NCBI GenBank assembly: GCA_016937825.1
Contig: JAFGVT010000052.1
Span: 1-9,121, forward strand
Length of the DNA stretch: 9,121 nt
Source of the DNA: Fidelibacterota bacterium
GTDB taxonomy: Bacteria; Fidelibacterota; Fidelibacteria; Fidelibacterales; Fidelibacteraceae
Direction: 5' to 3'
A model generated the notes under the pieces. That model saw nothing but the letters and a program-made list of their open reading frames with translations, made no database searches and was not told where the DNA came from. The position numbers were made by a program, and so were the translations under genes. Shown in pieces: positions 6,291-9,121 of the stretch. How positions within the stretch are numbered: position 1 is the stretch's first letter; the number at the start of each line of letters is the position of its first letter.

Positions 6291-6313
6291 GCTTGATCTC
6301 GGAAGCATCGGAG

Positions 6314-6847
6314 CTAATCCAGTCTTGCCAGCAGTTCGTAGACCATGATCCCGTAGGCAACGGCCACATTCAACGACTGTTTCATTCCGAACATGGGGAT
6401 CTCCACGGCGGCATCGGCATAGGCCAGCACTTCTTCCGAGATCCCTTCCACTTCGTTCCCGATGACAAGACAGAGGGGAAAACGATAGTCCGCCTCCCGG
6501 AAATTCACCGAAGCGGACGTATGCTCAAGGGCGACGATCGGAATATGCCGTGATTTAAAATACTCCAGGACGGGGATGATATCGGGATGGTGTTCCCAGG
6601 GAACGTTGTTCTCGGCGCCGATCGCCGTTTTGGCGATCTCTTTGCGGGGAGGTGTTCCCGAAATGCCGGCCAGATAGATGTTTCCGATACCGGCTGTCTC
6701 CGAGGTCCGGAAGAGGGACCCCACATTGTGCAGGGAGCGGATATTGTCCGCGATCACAAAGATCGGGCGCCGGTCGGCGTGAAGGAGGGCAAGTTCGCCG
6801 GGCCGTGAACTTTTGATGGTTTCGTGGCTGTGTTTACGGATGCTCAT
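6314..6847 (-). CDS. TrmH/SpoU-family RNA 2'-O-methyltransferase
   Basis: The 177-residue product is a compact alpha/beta-knot (SPOUT) methyltransferase with all three SpoU motifs. Motif 1 is DNIRSLHNVGSLFRTSETAG (34-53), with the catalytic-type Asn and Arg47. Motif 2 is LVIGNEVEGIS (127-137). Motif 3 is IPMFGMKQSLNVAVAYGIMVYE (150-171). It would use S-adenosylmethionine to methylate a ribose in tRNA or rRNA, and the target nucleotide cannot be told. There is no extra N-terminal substrate domain as in RlmB or TsnR. I chose the ATG at 6847. The frame stays open upstream to 7078, but that part is low-quality Arg/Thr/Pro-rich translation lying wholly inside the M48 gene. The start overlaps the end of that protease gene by 14 bases, so it is the last gene of the operon and probably coupled. 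Confidence 0.92.
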   Translation of the reverse strand: MSIRKHSHETIKSSRPGELALLHADRRPIFVIADNIRSLHNVGSLFRTSETAGIGNIYLAGISGTPPRKEIAKTAIGAENNVPWEHHPDIIPVLEYFKSRHIPIVALEHTSASVNFREADYRFPLCLVIGNEVEGISEEVLAYADAAVEIPMFGMKQSLNVAVAYGIMVYELLARLD

Positions 6848-7976
6848 GGCGGTGATCCGCTTCCCAGTCCATAGCCGCCTGCAGGCGGTCTCCGACCGGG
6901 GGATGCGAATAGTACATCCATTTGATGAAGGGCGTCGGATAGGCGTTGGACAGGTTCCGGTTCGCAAGTCCCGCCATCGCGCGCTGAAACGCTTCCGGGT
7001 CCGAAGTTCGGTCCAGGGCGTAGCGGTCCGCCTGCCGCTCAAAATAGCGTGAAAGCGCGTGCGCCAGGGGACTGACAATGATCATGTTCAAAAAACCGAA
7101 GCAAAGAAAAAAGACGGGCAAGGCGGCCAGCATGCTGTCGAAACCGGAAAGGTAATCCGGATGGATCCAGAGCATGATGTGATGCGACAGAAAGAAAGTA
7201 AGCAGTTGAAAGAGCGCGCCGATAAAAATATTCTTGACGATATGCCGGTGCTTATAATGACCGACCTCGTGCGCAATGACCGTTTCCAGTTCGTCCGTCC
7301 GCATGTTCTTCAAGATATTGTCGCTGAGTACCACGCGCCGGGTCCTGCCCAAACCGCCCAGGAAGGCATTTTCTTTTTTCGTCTGACGGCTCATGTCCTG
7401 AAGATAGAACCCTTTGATCTTCAAGCCGCCCTTTTCCAGAATACTGCCAAGACGCTGCGTGAGGTCCTGATCTTCAATGGGGGTGTATTTGTTGAACAGG
7501 GGAAGGATCACCACCGGGTAAAGGGTCGCAAAGATCCCTGAAACCAGGATCATGGCGCAGGCAGCCCAGAACCACCAGTATCCGGGTGAAAAGCGGAAGG
7601 CAAGGAAAAGCACCAGTGCAAGCAGGGGCGTGATGATCAGATTGACCGCAAATCCTTTGAACTCATCTCCGAAGAACTGCCTTTTGTTCTGATTGGAAAA
7701 TCCGTAGGCGTGTTCGATCCGGTATCCCGAGAGATAGGAGAAGATCAGGTCCGTCGGCAGAGAGATAAAGGACAGAGCCCAGAGGAAGAGGAGGAAGCGA
7801 AATGCGGGGAAGTCGGGCAGACGGCTCAGCAGCGGCCGGCTTATCCAGAGGATGAACACAAGGCTGATCAGGAATCCGGACACGAGCTGATAAAATGAAA
7901 GCCGGCGTTTTTGTGTTTCATACCTGCGTGCCCGAAGCTGTTTTTCCGGGTCAAGGAAAGGGTGTATGACGGTCAT
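6834..7976 (-). CDS. M48 family zinc metalloprotease, Ste24 (CAAX protease 1)-type
   Basis: This is a 380-residue integral membrane protease. Several hydrophobic segments (about 29-50, 59-80, 110-128, 133-160, 250-270, 283-302) surround the zinc site. H236-E-V-G-H240 gives two zinc ligands and the general base. E313 in YFERQADRYA is the expected third ligand. KKENAFLGGLGRTRRVVLSDN (200-220) is the Ste24-type substrate-strand block before the zinc helix. YSHPPVGDRL (355-364) is the conserved C-terminal signature. In eukaryotes Ste24 cleaves prenylated proteins. Bacterial members are taken to clear or process membrane proteins, and the substrate is unknown here. The gene starts four bases after the stop of the SPOR-domain gene, with only a poor ribosome site (GTGGAAA, distant), which suggests coupling. 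All expected catalytic residues are present. Confidence 0.95.
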   Translation of the reverse strand: MTVIHPFLDPEKQLRARRYETQKRRLSFYQLVSGFLISLVFILWISRPLLSRLPDFPAFRFLLFLWALSFISLPTDLIFSYLSGYRIEHAYGFSNQNKRQFFGDEFKGFAVNLIITPLLALVLFLAFRFSPGYWWFWAACAMILVSGIFATLYPVVILPLFNKYTPIEDQDLTQRLGSILEKGGLKIKGFYLQDMSRQTKKENAFLGGLGRTRRVVLSDNILKNMRTDELETVIAHEVGHYKHRHIVKNIFIGALFQLLTFFLSHHIMLWIHPDYLSGFDSMLAALPVFFLCFGFLNMIIVSPLAHALSRYFERQADRYALDRTSDPEAFQRAMAGLANRNLSNAYPTPFIKWMYYSHPPVGDRLQAAMDWEADHRHEHP

Positions 7977-7980
7977 GATC

Positions 7981-8679
7981 TTATTTTTCCACTAAGAATA
8001 TTTCGGGGATATCCTGACGCAGTTTCCAGTAGCATGCCAGCGCGCTCTGCAGAGAGTCGAAATCCCCGATGATCACGCGATAGAGCGTTCCCGTGTCGCC
8101 GGAGGTCTTCTCGACGTAGCCCAGGTATTCAAATTCTTCCTGGACCCGGCGGGAAAGCGTGACCGCATCCATGCGCTTGGCTGCGGCATAGACCTGGACG
8201 CCGTAACGTTTTGCTGCTGACGGATCTTTTCTTTCTGAACGCAGGACCGGGTTGCAGGGATCGGCCGCGGGTGATTCCAGATTGGGACCCAGCGAACGGA
8301 AAAGTTCCGTGTAGACCGCGGTCGGTTCCGCCGAAGCGCCTTCCACAACGGTATACAGGACCGAGGTCGGATGGATCGAGTAGATCCCGAGACTGTCCGC
8401 AGCGGACCGGGATATCCAGAACAGGTCCGGAGCATCATAGATCCGGTCGTTAACCAGCAGGGAAATGCGCTTCCCGGTTTGAACGTAAAGGAGTTCAACC
8501 CGCGAGCCCAAAGGCAGGAATTCGTGCGCCGCCGTGAGGGCATCCTGGGAAAAAACGTCCCCGCTTGCGGTAATTTCACCGTCGAACCCGTCATCATATA
8601 TGACCACGAAGGACTCGGTCTGTCCGAAGAGCAGGATGATCATGCCCAGTGCGAGGAGCCCGATGAACGATCTTTTCAT
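7981..8679 (-). CDS. RlpA-like DPBB-domain protein with C-terminal SPOR domain, exported
   Basis: The 232-residue product starts with a signal peptide (about residues 1-23, hydrophobic core LLALGMIILLF) and has no lipobox Cys, so it should be soluble and periplasmic. Residues about 34-98 match the RlpA double-psi beta-barrel: TASGDVFSQDALTAAHEFLPLGSR, then LVNDR (75-79) and SRSAADSLGI (90-99). Residues about 158-225 (YGVQVYAAAKRM to WKLRQD) form a SPOR domain, which binds denuded peptidoglycan at division sites. RlpA of some bacteria is a lytic transglycosylase on such glycan. The His of TAAH and the Asp of NDR are kept. However, the usual Gly-Pro after NDR is Ile-Tyr, and the family's 'DLS' reads WIS, so enzymatic activity is uncertain. 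AAAGGA lies seven bases before the ATG. It follows the barrel protein gene by 16 bases. Confidence 0.85.
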   Translation of the reverse strand: MKRSFIGLLALGMIILLFGQTESFVVIYDDGFDGEITASGDVFSQDALTAAHEFLPLGSRVELLYVQTGKRISLLVNDRIYDAPDLFWISRSAADSLGIYSIHPTSVLYTVVEGASAEPTAVYTELFRSLGPNLESPAADPCNPVLRSERKDPSAAKRYGVQVYAAAKRMDAVTLSRRVQEEFEYLGYVEKTSGDTGTLYRVIIGDFDSLQSALACYWKLRQDIPEIFLVEK

Positions 8680-8695
8680 GCTTGCGTCCTTTAAG

Positions 8696-9121
8696 CTAAA
8701 ATGAATAGCCGATGTTTACGGCGGCCTGCAGCAGCATCGATCCGTTGACGGAAGGATCCAGCGGAATAATATACTGTATTTTTGGGGTAATCCGCCAGTT
8801 TTTTAGCGAAATGTAGGTGCTCAGCTGTGCGCTGAAGTCCGAAAAGCCTCGGTCGATCACCCGGTCCGCCCGGGTATAGGAAAGCAGGTTCACTCCCGCC
8901 GAGAGGGCCAGATTGACCGGCAGAAAGAGGTCGAAATTATACCCGCCGGTAAATTTCCAGTACCAGCTTTTCAGCATGACGTCAAAATAGGTTTCAATAT
9001 AGTAGGGGATGATCGAGACAAGATCCGAAAAGGCAAGGCCGAATTCCAGGGTCAGGAAGGGCATGCCGGGCACGGCGGGATAGAGGTAGGCGGTCATATT
9101 GCCGGAAGCGACAAAGCGCTC
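8696..9121 (-). CDS. Predicted outer-membrane beta-barrel protein, 5' truncated by window edge
   Basis: The frame is open from the right edge (first codons read ERFVASGN) to a TAG at 8696-8698, leaving the last 141 residues. The visible part has alternating hydrophobic/polar strands with many aromatic residues, such as YYIETYFDVMLKSWYWKF, RADRVIDRGFSDFSAQLSTY and WRITPKIQYIIPL. It ends LLQAAVNIGYSF. A terminal Phe at the end of an amphipathic strand is the usual beta-barrel assembly signal. I do not recognise a specific family, and the function is unknown. A Met at 9097 could be taken as a start, but open coding sequence continues upstream, so truncation is more likely. It heads the visible part of the operon with the SPOR-domain, M48 protease and methyltransferase genes. 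Confidence 0.75.
   Translation of the reverse strand, partial: ERFVASGNMTAYLYPAVPGMPFLTLEFGLAFSDLVSIIPYYIETYFDVMLKSWYWKFTGGYNFDLFLPVNLALSAGVNLLSYTRADRVIDRGFSDFSAQLSTYISLKNWRITPKIQYIIPLDPSVNGSMLLQAAVNIGYSF

Noticed and set aside
6000..6308. Minus-strand frame with an Asn-Leu repeat protein
   Set aside because: The repeat is just the translation of the TTAAGA hexamer array, and the rest is antisense to anmK.
6848..7078. N-terminal extension of the RNA methyltransferase to 7078
   Set aside because: The extension lies entirely inside the M48 protease coding sequence, is Arg/Thr/Pro-rich without family similarity, and the product from 6847 already matches the full SpoU domain.
7059..7541. + strand open frame of 160 codons
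   Set aside because: It is antisense to the HExxH-containing M48 protease and has shadow-like charged composition.
8073..8597. Second minus-strand frame of 174 codons inside the SPOR-domain gene
   Set aside because: It is an out-of-frame shadow rich in Arg, Pro and Ser. The 7981-8679 frame carries the signal peptide, DPBB and SPOR motifs.

Overview
The window reads as a chromosomal segment of a diderm (Gram-negative type) bacterium, mostly GC-rich by eye. It has outer-membrane and periplasmic features: a beta-barrel-like protein ending in Phe, an RlpA-like DPBB plus SPOR protein, and two lipobox-bearing secreted proteins. The small lipoprotein with a 'PPTWIQGTWSD' start to its mature part, together with the general gene set, reminds me of Spirochaetota. 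That assignment is an inference from impression and not a database result.

Layout, left to right. (1) Positions 1-397: the 3' part of an alpha/beta-hydrolase esterase on the + strand. (2) Positions 398-2315: a patchwork, clearly more AT-rich by eye. It holds one intact serine beta-lactamase/DD-peptidase-like lipoprotein gene (780-2027). Just upstream (649-783) lies an open stretch that looks like a relic of another serine hydrolase. Just downstream (2074-2133) lies a near-copy of the last 19 codons and stop of the esterase at the left edge. (3) A small secreted lipoprotein gene (2373-2756) has a recognisable promoter, a strong ribosome binding site and hairpins after it. (4) A tight minus-strand operon (4993 down to 2849) encodes GatB/YqeY-domain protein, CvpA-family membrane protein and an LPG-synthase-type (UPF0104) membrane protein. 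(5) A full-length anhydro-N-acetylmuramic acid kinase gene, anmK, is divergent from that operon (5091-6230). (6) An 83-bp convergent spacer carries a TTAAGA hexamer tandem repeat. (7) A second minus-strand operon (window end down to 6314) encodes a partial beta-barrel-like protein, RlpA/SPOR protein, Ste24-type M48 metalloprotease and TrmH/SpoU-family RNA methyltransferase. The last two genes overlap by 14 bp.

Several products point to envelope and peptidoglycan biology. AnmK recycles anhydroMurNAc, which lytic transglycosylases release. RlpA/SPOR proteins act on or bind denuded glycan. The serine hydrolase family includes DD-peptidases, and the M48 protease and CvpA proteins are membrane-embedded. 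I do not see a clearly new defence or mobile system. The most interesting part is the 398-2133 patchwork of an intact gene flanked by two apparent gene relics, one being a duplicated end of the neighbouring gene.
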